Source of the DNA: Turnera subulata
Taxonomy: Eukaryota; Streptophyta; Magnoliopsida; Malpighiales; Passifloraceae
Direction: 5' to 3'
Assembly (NCBI GenBank): GCA_028386065.3
Contig: JAKUCV010005751.1
Coordinates: 115,901-179,900, forward strand
DNA length: 64,000 nucleotides
The position numbers and the translations under genes are program-made. The notes beneath the pieces were generated by a model. The model was not told the origin of the DNA. It searched no databases and saw only the letters and a program-made list of their open reading frames with translations. Below, one piece after another: positions 10,730 through 22,618 of the stretch; the first letter of the stretch is position 1, and every line of letters starts with the position of its first letter.

Positions 10730-13480
10730 ACCTACGTGTGGGAAATGGAGCAAGAGTTGTTGCATTAGCCGTAGGAACTTACTATCTATCCTTACCGAGT
10801 GGTTTAGTTTTGGAACTAGACGATTGCTATTATATACCAACCATTAGCAGGAATCTGATTTCTGTATCTTGTCTTGACAAGAAAGGATTTTCATTTGTAA
10901 TAAAGGACAACTGTTGTTCCATTTATTTCAATGATGTATATTATGGTGGTGCATATTTGAGCAATGGTTTGTATGTTCTAAACCTAGAACCACAATCTAT
11001 AACGTTAACACGAAGAAGGTTAGAACGAATGATTCCAATGAAACGTACCTTTGGCATTGTCGTTTAGCCCATATAAACGAGACTCGTATATCTAAACTCC
11101 ATAAAGATGGACTTTTAGACTCATTTGATTATGAATCATTTGAGACGTGTGAGTCGCGTTTGTTAGGCAAAATGACGAAGGCTCCTTTTACCGGTAAGGG
11201 TGAGAGAGCATCGGACTTATTAGGTCTTATACATAGTGATGTATGCGGACCTATGTCCACACAGGCTAGAGGTGGTTTTTCATACTTCATTACATTTACT
11301 GACGATTTCAGTAGATATGGCTATGTGTATCTAATGAGACACAAGTCAGAATCCTTTGAAAAGTTCAAAGAATTCAAGAATGAAGTACAGAATCAACTCG
11401 GTAAAAGTATTAAAATGCTTCGATCTGATCGAGGAGGTGAATACTTAGACCGAGAATTCCTTGATCATCTAAAGGAGTGTGGTATAGTATCACAGCTCAC
11501 TCCGCCGGGTACGCCTCAATGGAATGGTGTATCCGAAAGGAGGAATAGAACCTTGTTGGACATGGTTCGTTCAATGATGAGTCAAGCTGACCTTCCTCCT
11601 TCGTTTTGGGGACATGCATTATTGAGTGCAGCTTTTACACTAAACCGTGTTCCATCTAAATCCGTCAAAAAGACACCATATGAGATATGGACTGGGAAGC
11701 GTCCCAATTTGTCTTTTATGAGAATTTGGGGTTGTGAGGCTTACGTAAGACGTGAAGCTTCGGATAAACTCGGCCCTAAATCCGACAAGTGCCTCTTTGT
11801 AGGATACCCTAAGGAAACGAAAGGGTATTATTTCTATAATCCTTTAGAGCACAAAGTGTTTGTGGCTCGAACTGCTATTTTTCTAGAAAGGGAATTTATT
11901 TCTAGAAGAATCAGTGGGAGGAAAGTAGAACTCGAAAAAGTTCGAGATATAGAGGCTGAGATGGAACAAGGGCAGGAACCACAAGAAGTTGTGGATGAGA
12001 TTCCTGTGCCTGTAACACATGGACTGCGTAGGTCGGATAGGACTCGGTATGAGCCTGAGAGATATGGATTTCTCATGACTCATGCTGGAGACGTGATGCT
12101 CATAGATGAGGATGAGCCCACTTCCTATCAGCAGGCCATTACGGGTCCGGACTCTGAGAAGTGGCTAGAGGCCATGAATTCGGAAATGGAATCCATGTAC
12201 GAAAACAAGGTATGGACCTTGGTTGATCCACCCGAAGGGGTAAAACCCATTGGGTGCAAATGGGTCTTTAAGAGAAAGACCGACATGGATGGTAATGTGA
12301 TTACCTATAAAGGGCGATTGGTTGCGAAAGGTTTCAAGCAAGTTCATGGTATTGACTATGATGAAACTTTCTCACCGGTTGCCATGGTTAAATCCATCCG
12401 GATTCTATTGGCTATAGCGGCATACTATGACTATGAGATATGGCAAATGGATGTCAAAACCGCCTTCCTTAACACGAATCTTTTAGAGGATGTGTACATG
12501 ACACTGCCTTAAGGTTTTGTCAATCCAGAGAATGCCAATATGGTATGCAAGTTGCAGAGATCCATCTATGGATTGAAGCAAGCTTCTAGGAGTTGGAATC
12601 TTCGTTTTAATGATGTAATCAAAGAGTTTGGTTTCATCAAGAACGAAGATGAACCATGTGTTTACAAGAAGGTTAGTGGGAGCACCATTGTTTTTTTGTT
12701 GTTGTATGTTGACGACATCTTGCTCATTGGGAATGACATTCCGACACTACAGTCTGTAAAGACTTGGTTAGGATAGAATTTCTCGATGAAGGACTTAGGA
12801 GAAGCTGCCTATGTGTTAGGTATAAAGATCTATAGAGATAGACCCAAAAGGCTTCTCAGGCTAAGTCAAAGTACGTATATTGACAAGGTGCTAAAGAGGT
12901 TTAGCATGCAAGATTCCAAGAAAGGGTTCTTGCCCTTGTCACATGGCATATCTCTCTCAAAGAATCAATGTCCTAGTACATCTAAGAAGAGAGAGCGGAT
13001 GAGTAAGATTCCTTATGCTTCGGCAATAGGATCTATCATGTATGCCATGTTATGTACTAGATCGGATGTCGCTTATGCTTTGAGTGTCACAAGCAGATAC
13101 CAAGCTGATCCCGGTGAGTGTCACTGGACAGCGGTAAAGAACATCCTTAAGTACTTGAGAAGGACTAAGGATGCATTCCTGGTTTACGGAAGCGTGGATG
13201 GGCTTGTTGTAAAGTATTACAAGGATGCTAGCTTCCAGAATGGCAGGGATGATTTTAGATCGCAATCAGGTTATGTGTTTTTGTCTTGGAGGTGGCACTG
13301 TTTGCTGGAAGAGTTCCAAGCAAGAAACAGTTGTCGACCCTACAACTGAGGCTGTACTAAGTTCTGTTTGAGAACTATGTAGCAGATCTTTTGACTGAGC
13401 CTCTCACACAGCGGAAGCATGATGGTCATGCTACATCCATTGGTATTAGATACATGGATGATTGGCTTTAGTGCAAGTGG
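10730..13480 (+). pseudogene. pol: copia pol: protease, integrase, reverse transcriptase, RNase H (broken)
   Basis: The order integrase before RT defines Ty1/copia. Seen in order: the pre-integrase segment YLWHCRLAHINE; integrase core with the DDE residues in HSDVCGPM, LRSDRGGEY and NGVSERRNR; RT beginning WLEAMNSEMESM with KGFKQVHGIDYDETFSPVA, QMDVKTAFLN, LQRSIYGLKQASRSWN and the catalytic YVDDILLIGND; then MKDLGEAAYVLGI and RNase H (CTRSDVAYAL, KNILKYLRRTKD). Defects: frameshifts near 10690 and 11040, TAA at 12510-12512, TAG at 12774-12776, a frameshift near 13280, and a deletion between TTEA and the terminal ADLLTEPLTQRK segment. The longest clean piece is 11160-12512. Confidence 0.9.
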
Positions 13481-13485
13481 GACAC
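13471..13485 (+). other. Polypurine region before the copia 3' LTR
   Basis: GTGCAAGTGGGACAC directly precedes the 3' LTR. Only AAGTGGGA is purine-rich (one T), so the tract is short, but its position is right for plus-strand priming. Confidence 0.5.
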
Positions 13486-15013
13486 TGTTAGTAATATGCC
13501 CAAAAGCCAATCAATGGATGTATATTTTGAGTCATGTATACACATTAAGGTTATTCCAATAAGTATCATTTATGAGATAAACGCTTGCACATACTTATAA
13601 CCCTAGAATATTTCATATTCTTAAATTGTCCCTAGTCGATTATTATTATGAATGGGTTGTAATAATAAATTAAGACTAGCATATGTTGAGAGTTGCATAT
13701 GTGATATGAATTCTACATACGGGTACAAGTTAGAGAACTTGTGGACTGGACCGACCCACATAAGAACGCTACATGGAACGTTATATGTTTTGTCGATAGC
13801 GGTTCTTATAATGTATTGTCCTTAGACCTGTGATCATCAAGGTTCCTAACATATGATTCATATGCTTTGATATTATTCCTGGTCATCCGTAACTGGATAG
13901 ACGTAAGGGTAATCATTGGGTATATGATGAGAGTGTAGTGGGTTTTGTATGATCCAGAGGGGATTCGTCCAACCCATATAACGGGTATATTATCGGACTG
14001 TTTCTTGATAGAGTTGAACCGTAAATGCATGGCCATGCTCGGATAATGATATATGATATCATTGGTATCCGTTTTACCGGTTAACTCGAGGATCAAGAAA
14101 CCGAGATTAAACATATGCGAGATTGACATATTCTATGTCTCGTGTTTAATCTTGATAATGGGACGAAGGGGCGATGACATATTCCGAGGCACGTGGAATC
14201 ACTATTGATCTTGTCGTTCGGGTGGCAATGATGTGTTGCTAGACGCTGCTCTTTGCTTATAATTGTAAAATGAGATTTTACGATTATTGCCGAACGTACA
14301 AGTGCCTAGAGGGTCACACACATATAGCCGTTGATTCGAGCAAGTGGTTGAACCGTGGTTGGACCATGGTTGAACCAAGGTGTGGTTGGACCGCGGTTGG
14401 ATCGTGGTTGGACCAGGGTCGTTTTTGGGCTGGTTTGGTTCACTAAATGTCAGATTTTTGAACCAAAACATGCTGAGTTGTGTTGATAATGCTTAGTGGG
14501 AAACATGATTATGTGGAGACATAATCATGTTGCTTAGTGGACCACCATGTTGGCCATTAACTCCACTAATGCATTATGCCTTTGAGGGTTGAGTGATCAG
14601 ATCACTATTGCTCATCTTCTTCCTCACACACACTTGTTCTTGAGAGAATTTTCAGAGCTTGAGAAGAGTTCTTGAGTGGTCTGAAAATTGAGAGAAAAAC
14701 AGCACACACAAAAGCTCCCGGAAACCTGTTGCTAGCACACCAGTTCGGGAGAGCTCGGGTTGAAGTCGTGAGACGTTCTTCAACCGGTTATAGCGGTTCG
14801 TGTGGATACCGTAGAGGGGCGAGGCTTTTGTTTGGATCTAGCTGATTCGGTTCTACAATTGGGTGAAAGACCTCAACTGTTACAGGTATGAAAAATTGTT
14901 ATTCGGTTTAGCTCCCTTCACATGGATCCTCCATGTGTATCCGGTATTTCCGCTGCGCATACATGTTGTATTTTGTGCTTTTGATTGTCAATTGCATGAA
15001 CTGGATACTTACA
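13486..15013 (+). repeat. 3' LTR of the copia element
   Basis: Same length and ends as the 5' LTR. It is followed by GGAGG, the target duplication copy. Differences from the 5' LTR are mainly transitions, as expected for methylated repeat DNA. Confidence 0.92.
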
Positions 15014-15018
15014 GGAGG

Positions 15019-15480
15019 GACTGATGATGATGACGACGTACAAGGCCGACCTGGCTTTGTTCTAGTATTAACAACAACTCAAACTAACCGTGACATCAAC
15101 TCCTCTACGAAATCACCATGCTATTCCTCACTGGCTTCGGTGCATTCTGCATCTTGCAACTCACATGATTCCACCTACACACAATTTCTTGAAAATCTTT
15201 TGGCAAGAGTTATTAGTATGGCAAGGGTCAGTACACGTAAGAAATTCAAAAAGGTAAAATAATAAGGTAATATCACCGTGTCAGGATCATCCCCTAATAC
15301 TACCATTCGTAGAGTGAATTTACGGTTGAGTCGAGGTAAATCCCAATTAGCAGTTCTCATAGGAGTTGATAACACAGAAACAACTACTGAGGAGGATGCC
15401 CGTAACACTATGTATGTTGGGGATGAGTTAGGTTGGGACAGGAAGGAACATCAGACTCACGTAGGCCGAAGAGCTGGTTA
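15019..15480 (+). pseudogene. LINE ORF1 3' part and inter-ORF region
   Basis: LINE sequence resumes after the copia insertion. Two open stretches (14933-15262, whose first 80 bases are copia LTR, and 15278-15481) in different frames are hydrophilic and carry no motif I can name, as is usual for the variable C-terminal half of plant L1 ORF1. Assigned by position between the DUF4283 piece and the endonuclease. Confidence 0.45.
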
Positions 15481-15516
15481 AAAAGGACCATGTTGAGTTG
15501 TGTAAGTCAAAAGTAA

Positions 15517-16871
15517 ATGTTTAACCTCACCTCATGGAACACTAGAAGAGCACTTGCGTCTTTGAAACATAGACACTTGCGCTCGTTAATCTTTACATAC
15601 AAAGCTTCTTTTTCTTTCTTATGTGAGACGAGGTTGCAGATGCTCTCGGAGCAGTGGTGTTGCAAGATTTGGTCCCCTCCAAATTTTCAGTTTTTGTGAG
15701 TAGAAGTATTGGGGTTCTCAGGTGGTTTACTGTTGATATGGGATCGAGATGAGTTCTATTGCAATAGGCATGAACAGTCTGCCCATTGGATTTTGATCGA
15801 TGGAACCTTGGTTCGATCTAACATAATATTGGTATTTGCTGTGTATGCGCACCTTTGAATGAAACAGATAGATTCACTATGTGGTCTACCCTCGCCAACA
15901 GAAAATCAGCCCATTTGTTGCCCTGGTTGATGGTGGGTGACTTTAACGAGACGCTACAAGCACACGAGAGCAAGAGTGGCCGTATTAATACCCGAGGAGC
16001 TGGTGCCCTTAGAAACTTTGTGAGCTCTCTCAATCTGTTAGAATTCCCTCTTCAAGGGTAATTCTACACTTGGGGTAAACAATTTTGCAGCAAGCAAAAT
16101 TGATAGAGCAATGGCAGAATAGGATTGGAGTATTGCTTTTCCCTCTTTACTATTGCAATCAGCTAGTAGGAGTTCATCAGACCATTGGCCTCTCATTCTA
16201 GCCCAATTAAAGGTAGATTGGGGGTTCAAGCCTTTCTGCTTCCTTTCTTGTTGGTGTACGACTCCGAACTTCGCCAACATCAGTTTTGGTATGTGGAAGG
16301 AGATAGAAAATGAGATCCCCGGGAGGTTCTGTATGTCGAAAAATCTAAATAAGTTGCGTAGAGTTCTTGCTTAGTGGAATCACAATTCCTTTGGTCATAT
16401 TCATCAGAAAGTGACAGAGTTAAGAAAGGAACTGAATGAGATGGAGCTTAAGTGTGAACAAGTGCAGTTATCGGAGATTGAAAGGAAGCACCTTGCAGTA
16501 ACTCGCACTAGTCTCTACAGTTGGAAAAGACGAAGGGAGAATTTATGGAGACAGAAATTCAGGTTAACATGGTGTCAACTTGGGGATCCTAACACTAATT
16601 TTTTCCATACTGCGGCATGTAACAAGGTGAGAAAGGAAGGAATTATTGGCATCAGGTATGATGGGAGAGATATATTCGATCCGGTAGGGATCAAGCCGGC
16701 GGTAGTGAGTTATTTTTCCAATTTGTACGAGGATGAGATTCCTTCAAGACCAAAGATTGGTAGCTTACAATTTAAGTTGCTTGATCTTTGTTGGCTTCCT
16801 TAGAGAGGCCGGTAACAATGAATGAGCTTAAAGATGCTATTTGGGTGTGTGATAGCATGAAGGCGCCAGGC
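15517..16871 (+). pseudogene. LINE ORF2: APE-type endonuclease and start of reverse transcriptase
   Basis: ORF2 starts near 15517 with LTSWNTRRALASLKHRHLR, the decayed form of the usual WNCRGLG endonuclease start. FLCETRLQ follows, then after frame changes WLMVGDFNETL (catalytic Asp/Asn motif) and SSDHWPLIL, the counterpart of the SDH motif. The linker before RT has the usual WLRxGDxNTxFFH pattern as CQLGDPNTNFFHTAACNKV, and the segment ends in SMKAPG, where the hAT element is inserted. At least three frameshifts and several stops are present. In a live element this protein nicks the target and primes reverse transcription. Confidence 0.8.
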
Positions 16872-17045
16872 TAGAGTTGTAAGCGAGACAAACTACTCGG
16901 GATCGACTCGCTGCTTGCTCGAACCCGACTCGTGCTTATCGTGCTCGAGTCGAGCTTGGAGGGCTATCGAGCCGAGCTCGAGCTTATCAGTACTCGGCTC
17001 GTGAAGCTCGCGAGCCTTATCAAGCTTTACTCTTATAAGGCTTAA
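16872..17045 (+). repeat. hAT left terminal and subterminal repeats
   Basis: Beyond the terminal repeat are many copies of GCTCGAG/CTCGAGC-type motifs on both strands (for example CGAGCCGAGCTCGAGC). The mirror-image set lies at the right end. Such subterminal clusters are normally transposase binding sites in hAT elements. Confidence 0.7.
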
Positions 17046-18188
17046 GGTGGGCTTGTAAATAACATTATATGGCCCATATATTTAGGAAAAAATTTGGGCC
17101 ATGTGTCTTTAGCCCAAAAAATAAATTACTGTTAAAATTAATTAAAACAAAACAGTAAGACCAAAAATGTGTAAAAGAAAAGGAAAGGTAAAATTATTAA
17201 CTAAATTAATATATAAAATCAGACCGAAATTTTCAATCCCTAATATTTTGCCCCTTTCCATTCCACAATACGACTCCATAAACCCACCATGCCGCCACCC
17301 ACGACTTTCACCTTCCCCTTTCTTACCCTAACCTTGTTTCTCTTAGTATTGCCTTAGCGTATAGTCTCTCTCTCACGGATTCGTGGCCTCTCGAAGCAAA
17401 TTCTGTGAAGGTGGCTTTGGCTCCATTTAGAAATTGCAGATTCCTCACTCATTATCCACAGGTACTCGCTCTTCTCTAACGCTAACTTCCATCCATATTA
17501 TTCTTCTCCTTTTTCTCTCTTATTATTTGTATTCTAGATTCACCTTTTCTGTATTCTCCTGTATAAAATAATGCTCATAATTTTGAAGCCTCCACGTGAA
17601 AATTTGATTTTGCAGGCAAGTTTGTTTTGAGTTCTTAAGATTCTGCTTCTCTTCTCACTTTTACATGCTTATGATTTTTATTTATGCTAATGGTTTTTCT
17701 CACAACACCTATGGTTGCTTCTTGATTTTGTTGGCATGGTCATATGCTCCTTTGAAATTTTATTGGCTTGAGACCTCTGTGTGAAAAAAGTGAGTAGTGT
17801 CCTGGATGTTAATTCAAGTAATCTGGTCACATATACTTCTATTACACAAAATTCTTGGTCACATACGGTCTTGGCATGGATTTAAATTAGTCGTTTGATT
17901 GAATACAAGGAAAATTAATCCCACGGGACAAAATTTCTATTACCAGAAATTAGTCATTTGAATACAAGTAGTCATGAATTCACACTATTACATATTTTGG
18001 TCAGGTATCTTGTGCTAACAATAGTCAGATTAGAAGGGAATTTAACTTCTTGTAATTTGGTGCCTTTAACTTCTTCTTTGAAAGTAGCTTGGGTATTTTG
18101 AAAGTATCGTGGTCACGTATGCTTTTGTTACGCAAAATTTTGGTCATTCTCTTTTGATAATGAAATGTTCTTGTCCTTTTATGTAGAT
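17046..18188 (+). other. hAT 5' untranslated/intron region
   Basis: About 1.1 kb of AT-rich sequence with no supported reading frame. It ends in a pyrimidine-rich stretch and TTTTATGTAG just before the transposase ATG, which looks like a 3' splice site, so part of it is probably an intron in the 5' leader. Confidence 0.45.
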
Positions 18189-20546
18189 ATGTCGAGTACA
18201 CCGGAAGTCTCTTCTTTACTGAGGGGGGAAGACAACCAGCCACTGGAGATTTTTTTAGGGAGTGCTTCAATTAGTGATAGCAACCCCACTCCTTCAGCTA
18301 CACAAACTGTTGGAGTTGGTAATACTACTATTAATGAAGAAGATGATACAGATACACATTTTCTGAAGAAGAAAAGAGCAAAGAAATCCACTGTGTGGCT
18401 CGAGTTTACAGAGGAAACAATCAACAGACAGCTAAAAGCTCGATGTAACCATTGCAAGAGTGTACTGAAAGTAGTGAAAAGCGGTAGCACCACTCATTTC
18501 AGTCGACACTTGGAGGCGTGCATTCACCAAAAGAAAAATCAAATTCAAATGCAGCAGCAGAAATTAAGTTTTCCTCCAACAGATGCAAGTGCTGATGGTG
18601 AATGTATTACTATTGGTTCTGGATAACAGATGGAAAATTGGATATGATGAAGATGAGGCAAGGGGTTGCTAATTATGTACTGATAGATGAAGCCACATTT
18701 TGTTCTATCGAGGGAGTAGGCTTTAACATGTTATTGAAGATGGGAATGCCTGATTGGGAAAAAGTTTCACGCACTACTGCGAAGAAGGATTGTGAACATG
18801 TATACGAAGTTGAGAAGAAGAAATTAAAGGCACGAGTGAAAGGCGTCAATAGGATTAGTTTGACTACAGATTGATGGAAGTCAACAGCTCAGAAGCGCGA
18901 ATACATGGTTATTACAGGGCACTTTGTTGATGCGAATTGGAAATTGCAAACACGGGTCATGAATTTTGTTCACATACCGCCACCTCATGGGGGAGTACAA
19001 ATTACTGATTGCCTTTACCAATGTGCGAAGGAATGGGCGATTGAGAATGAAGTTTACTTGATTTCAGTAGATAATGCATCAACCAATGACAAGGCAATTC
19101 GACTCTTAAAGGACATCTTTTCCAGGAGCTCCAAATTATTCTGCGGATTAAAGCTTCTTTTTATCCTTGTATTAGACCATAAAGTTAAAAGTCATCCTTG
19201 TATTGGTTTTGGTCTATTTTCATCCCTCTGTCCATGGGTTTTGGCTTGTTTTCATCCCTCTAAATAGGCCAAAAAGACGAACACAAGGATGTAAATAAGA
19301 CAAAATTCCCAAATAGAGGGATGAAAACAAGCCAAAATCTAATAGAAGGATGACTTCCAACTTTGAGGTCTAATACAAGGATAAAAAACACTTTGTTCCA
19401 TTATTCTGCAATAGGAATTTATTTCATGTTCGTTTTTGTGCACACATACTGAATCTTATGGTTCAAGTTGGTCCTTCACAAGTTGGGCACATCATCGACA
19501 AGATTCATGACAGTGTCACTTTCATTAATAATAGTGATGCAAGGATCCTGACTTTCGCAACAATAGCTCAAGAATGCAATTTAAAGGCGAAGAGGCTTGT
19601 TTTTTTATTGCAAAACTTGATGGAACTCAACATATGAGATGTGTTTCATTGCATGCAAGTTCAAAGAAGCATTTCAAAATTTTAAGGAGTGTGATTCAAA
19701 CTATGTTTGTTGTCCAAGTGAAGAAGATTGGAGGAAGATTGATAAAGTATGTGAAGTTCTCAAGGTCTTTAATGAGGTAACTAAATTTTTTTCTGGGTCC
19801 AAGTATCCTACTTCCATTTTTATCTTAAATGAAGTGCGTGAAGTTAAGAAATTGTTGGATAGAATGTCGGAAGATGAAAATGATTTTATTCGGGACATGA
19901 CTTGAATGATGAAGGAGAAATTTGATAAGTATTGGGGTGAGTGTAATATGTTGGTGGCGATAGCTTCTATTTTGGATCTAAGGGGTAAAATGATGGTTTC
20001 TCTTTCTCTCAAATGTATGCCCAGGAAGTTGCCCATAACAATATTTTCAAGGTTCGAGAGATATTATTTCAGCTTTACAGTGAATATGAGGCTGAATATT
20101 AGAATGAGATTCAAGTAACTGAAGCTTCAAATGTCATTGTTACTTCTTCGGTTTCGGCTTCTCAATCAAGTTTGGGTTGGGATCAATATGCAAAATATAT
20201 TAGATCAGAGGCAGCCCGTCCAACTCAAAAATCAGACCTTGAGAGATATTTAGAAGATGATTGTTATATTCACGAAGGAGACCCACTCTATTTTGATGTA
20301 TTAAAATGGTGGAAGCTGGAGAGCAACAAGTATCGTGTTTTATCAAGAATGGCTCGTGATATTCTTAGCATTCCCATCACCACTGTGGCTTCAGAGGGCA
20401 CATTTAGTGCTGGTAACCGAATTATTGATCCTTATCGTGCTTCGTTAGCTCCACAAACAGTACAAGTGTTACTATGTGCTGGTAATTGGGCTCGTAATCA
20501 ATATGGAGTGAAAAAGAAGCCCAAGGTCGATAACATGGTTCCTTAA
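18189..20546 (+). pseudogene. hAT transposase (broken by stops, frameshifts and a MITE)
   Basis: The start is taken at MSSTPEV (18189). A BED zinc finger lies at about residues 70-110 (WLEFTEE...CNHCKSVLK...STTHFSRHLEAC). After a stop at 18624-18626 and a frame change come the catalytic-core pieces RQGVANYVLIDEATF, ISLTTD (then a TGA where the next residue is expected) and LISVDNASTNDKA. After the MITE the core continues FHVRFCAHILNLMVQ, and later KVFNEVTKFFSGSKYPTS. The C-terminal dimerisation domain is clear at 20172-20546: DPLYFDVLKWWK, RVLSRMARDILSIPITTVAS, EGTFSAGNRIID. In life it would bind the element ends and cut and paste the element. Here it cannot be made. Confidence 0.9.
19145..19399. 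mobile_element. Mutator-like MITE inside the hAT transposase gene
   Basis: A 255-base element with inverted ends (GGATTAAAGC... at the left, GGAACAAAGT... read inward from the right, joining in TTTTTATCCTTGTATTAG). It is flanked by a perfect 10-base duplication ATTATTCTGC (19135-19144 and 19400-19409). Target duplications of 9-11 bases fit the Mutator superfamily. It has no coding capacity. Removing it with one duplication copy restores the hAT reading SKLFCNRNLFHVRFCAHILN. Confidence 0.88.
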
Positions 20547-21454
20547 TATGAATTTATAAAATGTATTAGTTAATGTAATTAATTTTAATCTTTTTATTTT
20601 GAAACAGGAGGTGAAGCTAAAGGAACTTATTCTTCCGTTCGTCGATTAGTAGTGCACTGTTGCAATGGCTGGCTGCTCTCAGTTGTAAGGTAGAAAAAAT
20701 GTTGGTATACTGTTTACGATTGTTTGATTTATGATCAATATGCCATTATTTAGGTCAGCTTATATCATTATGTTTTATGTTCATAATTTGAAGGGATTTA
20801 TTAGTTTGAAAGCTGTTAATTAGGCAAGGTTGCTTCAAGTGAAAGATATAACTCTTTCATGCTTGTCAGATCTACAAAACTTTTAATTATTCTCTAGCAA
20901 TTTGGAAAAAAGGATTACACAAGAACTGTGGCAGATTCCCATGAAATATATAGTTAGGTGGGTCTTCAATAAGCTTGACTTAAATGTATGCTTCCTGCAG
21001 TTTTTCCTCGTAGCTTCAGCACATGGATTCATATTATGTTGTTTATACTATAAGTTACATTCCATGTTGTGTGTAAGCTAGTCAAGGAAGTCTAATTTTA
21101 TAAAATTCCTTTACCCAACTCTTGATTGACATAATGACTCATCAGGAAGAAGATTGAAAAAAAAAAAAGGAAATTCCAATCCAAACGAGCTAGAGACATT
21201 GTGTTGTGAATGCAGTTATGTTTTTATATCGTTAAGTATTAACATTTTCATTCATTTGTAGGTTGTTGGAGCTTGTTGCCATGGTTCGTTCATGGAGTAT
21301 TTTGCAGAAATTTTGTGCTTATCTTTCATTAAGCGTTTACAAATTTTTTAACATCTTTCAATACCTTTTACAGAGTGTTTACCTGTACTAACAATTTAGT
21401 TATGTTTGGACTTTGGATTGGAGTGTTTAAAAATTTCTGAATGTCTATTTAACA
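20547..21454 (+). other. hAT 3' untranslated region
   Basis: About 900 AT-rich bases after the transposase stop. No gene or structured RNA is recognised. A 10-base A run lies near 21160. Confidence 0.5.
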
Positions 21455-21697
21455 TTAATCGAGCTTAAACGAACTTGCGTTAACGAGCTCTAACGAGTTG
21501 AGATCCAGCTATCGAAGCCAACCACTACTTAACAAGCCTTAACGGGCTGAGCTCGAATAATGTCAAAATCTAACAAGCTTGAGCTCGAGTTCAAATATAC
21601 AAGCTCGATCGAGCTTGAGCTCGAGCTTGAGATTTCCTTAACGAGCTTGAGTCGAGCAAGGCACTACTTGGCTCGACTGGGCTCGTTTACACCCCTA
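21455..21697 (+). repeat. hAT right subterminal and terminal repeats
   Basis: Dense GAGCTCGAG / GAGCTTGAG / CGAGCTTAA motifs in both orientations, ending in GTTTACACCCCTA, the inverted partner of the left end. This mirrors the left cluster. Confidence 0.7.
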
Positions 21698-21705
21698 CGC
21701 CAGGC

Positions 21706-21975
21706 CCTGATGGCTTTAATTTTTCTTTCTACAAAAGCATGATTTATTTGATCTGGTCCATCAATTCTTTGCCACAGGAAAATTGACGAAAGGTTCGACC
21801 TGTACTTTACTTCCCAAGAAAGCCACAACCGAAAGGGTTTGATGAATATAGGCCCATCACACAAATACATGGGATATATAAAATTGTGTCTAAAATCCTT
21901 ACAGAGAGGATAAAGCTGGTTATGGATGGTTTGATCTGCAGGACACAGTCAACTTTTATAGCTGGTAGATATAAT
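21706..21975 (+). pseudogene. LINE reverse transcriptase, N-terminal part
   Basis: Continues the LINE after the hAT: PDGFNFSFYKSMIYLIW, then after a frame change EYRPIT-like and YKIVSKILTERIKLVMDG, then QSTFIAGRYN, all standard RT finger motifs of plant L1 elements. It ends at ATAAT (21971-21975), the target duplication of the Sirevirus. Several stops are present. Confidence 0.82.
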
Positions 21976-22512
21976 TGTTAGAATAGGTGCCCAACGCTAG
22001 AGGGGGGGTGAATAGCGTTTTTCGGACAATTTCAAAATTTTGCAGGAATTAAATGCGGAATTGAAAGAATAAGGACACACCAAAATTTATACTGGTTCAC
22101 ACACACAACTTGTGTGGCTAATCCAGTCCTCCGAGAGACTCTCTTAAAGATTTCACTATCTAGGTTAAGCTTCCAGGTGCTTAACAAACCGTATACAAAC
22201 CTAGAGCTCGAGTCACACGAAACTCTACTTACTTGCTTGAAGATACCTCACTTCAAGACTTCTCTCAAGGAAAGAAGACACTATTCCTATGAGTTGCTAC
22301 AAGGGAACAATCCTCCCTTAAGGTGTATGACAACACTTAAAATCACTCAAACAAAAGCTCTCCCAAAGAGTGGATATGAGTAACAAGTAAAGCACTATAA
22401 AGGAAACTCTCAATCCTCATGGATCTTGGCTCATAAAAATTGCAATGTATTTATGACAATGAATGCTTAAAAAGTAGAGAGTTGATTGTTGTTAAACATA
22501 GGTGCAATAACT

Positions 22513-22523
22513 CTATTTATATG
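22513..22523 (-). promoter_or_regulatory. TATA box in the Sirevirus A 3' LTR
   Basis: The minus strand reads CATATAAATAG, identical to the copy in the 5' LTR (30579-30589). The palindrome array starts about 95 bases upstream in the direction of transcription. Confidence 0.7.
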
Positions 22524-22618
22524 TCCCAAAACATGTATGACCGTTGTGGAATCAATCCAAAATACCTTTAGACAAAACAGCATGGGGAGTTGGAAAAGGT
22601 GTATGCTCACAACGGCAC

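Larger units (their letters stand above)
6862..15013 (+). mobile_element. Complete Ty1/copia LTR retrotransposon
   Basis: Two 1528-base LTRs (6862-8389 and 13486-15013), a primer site, a leader carrying a palindrome array, gag, protease, integrase, reverse transcriptase and RNase H in copia order, and a polypurine stretch. It is flanked by the target duplication GGAGG (6857-6861 and 15014-15018). By eye the LTRs differ at roughly 50 positions, about 3 percent, so insertion is fairly recent on the scale of this window. pol carries several stops and frameshifts plus a deletion in RNase H, so it cannot move on its own. It sits inside the LINE. Confidence 0.93.
16872..21697 (+). mobile_element. 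hAT-superfamily DNA transposon (defective)
   Basis: 4826 bases bounded by imperfect terminal inverted repeats: the left end TAGAGTTGTAAGCGAGAC matches the right end, read inward, TAGGGGTGTAAACGAGCC at 14 of 18 positions. It is flanked by a perfect 8-base target duplication CGCCAGGC (16864-16871 and 21698-21705), diagnostic for hAT. It contains a BED-zinc-finger transposase gene with stops and frameshifts, and a MITE inserted in that gene. It interrupts the LINE RT exactly between SMKAPG and PDGF. Confidence 0.93.
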
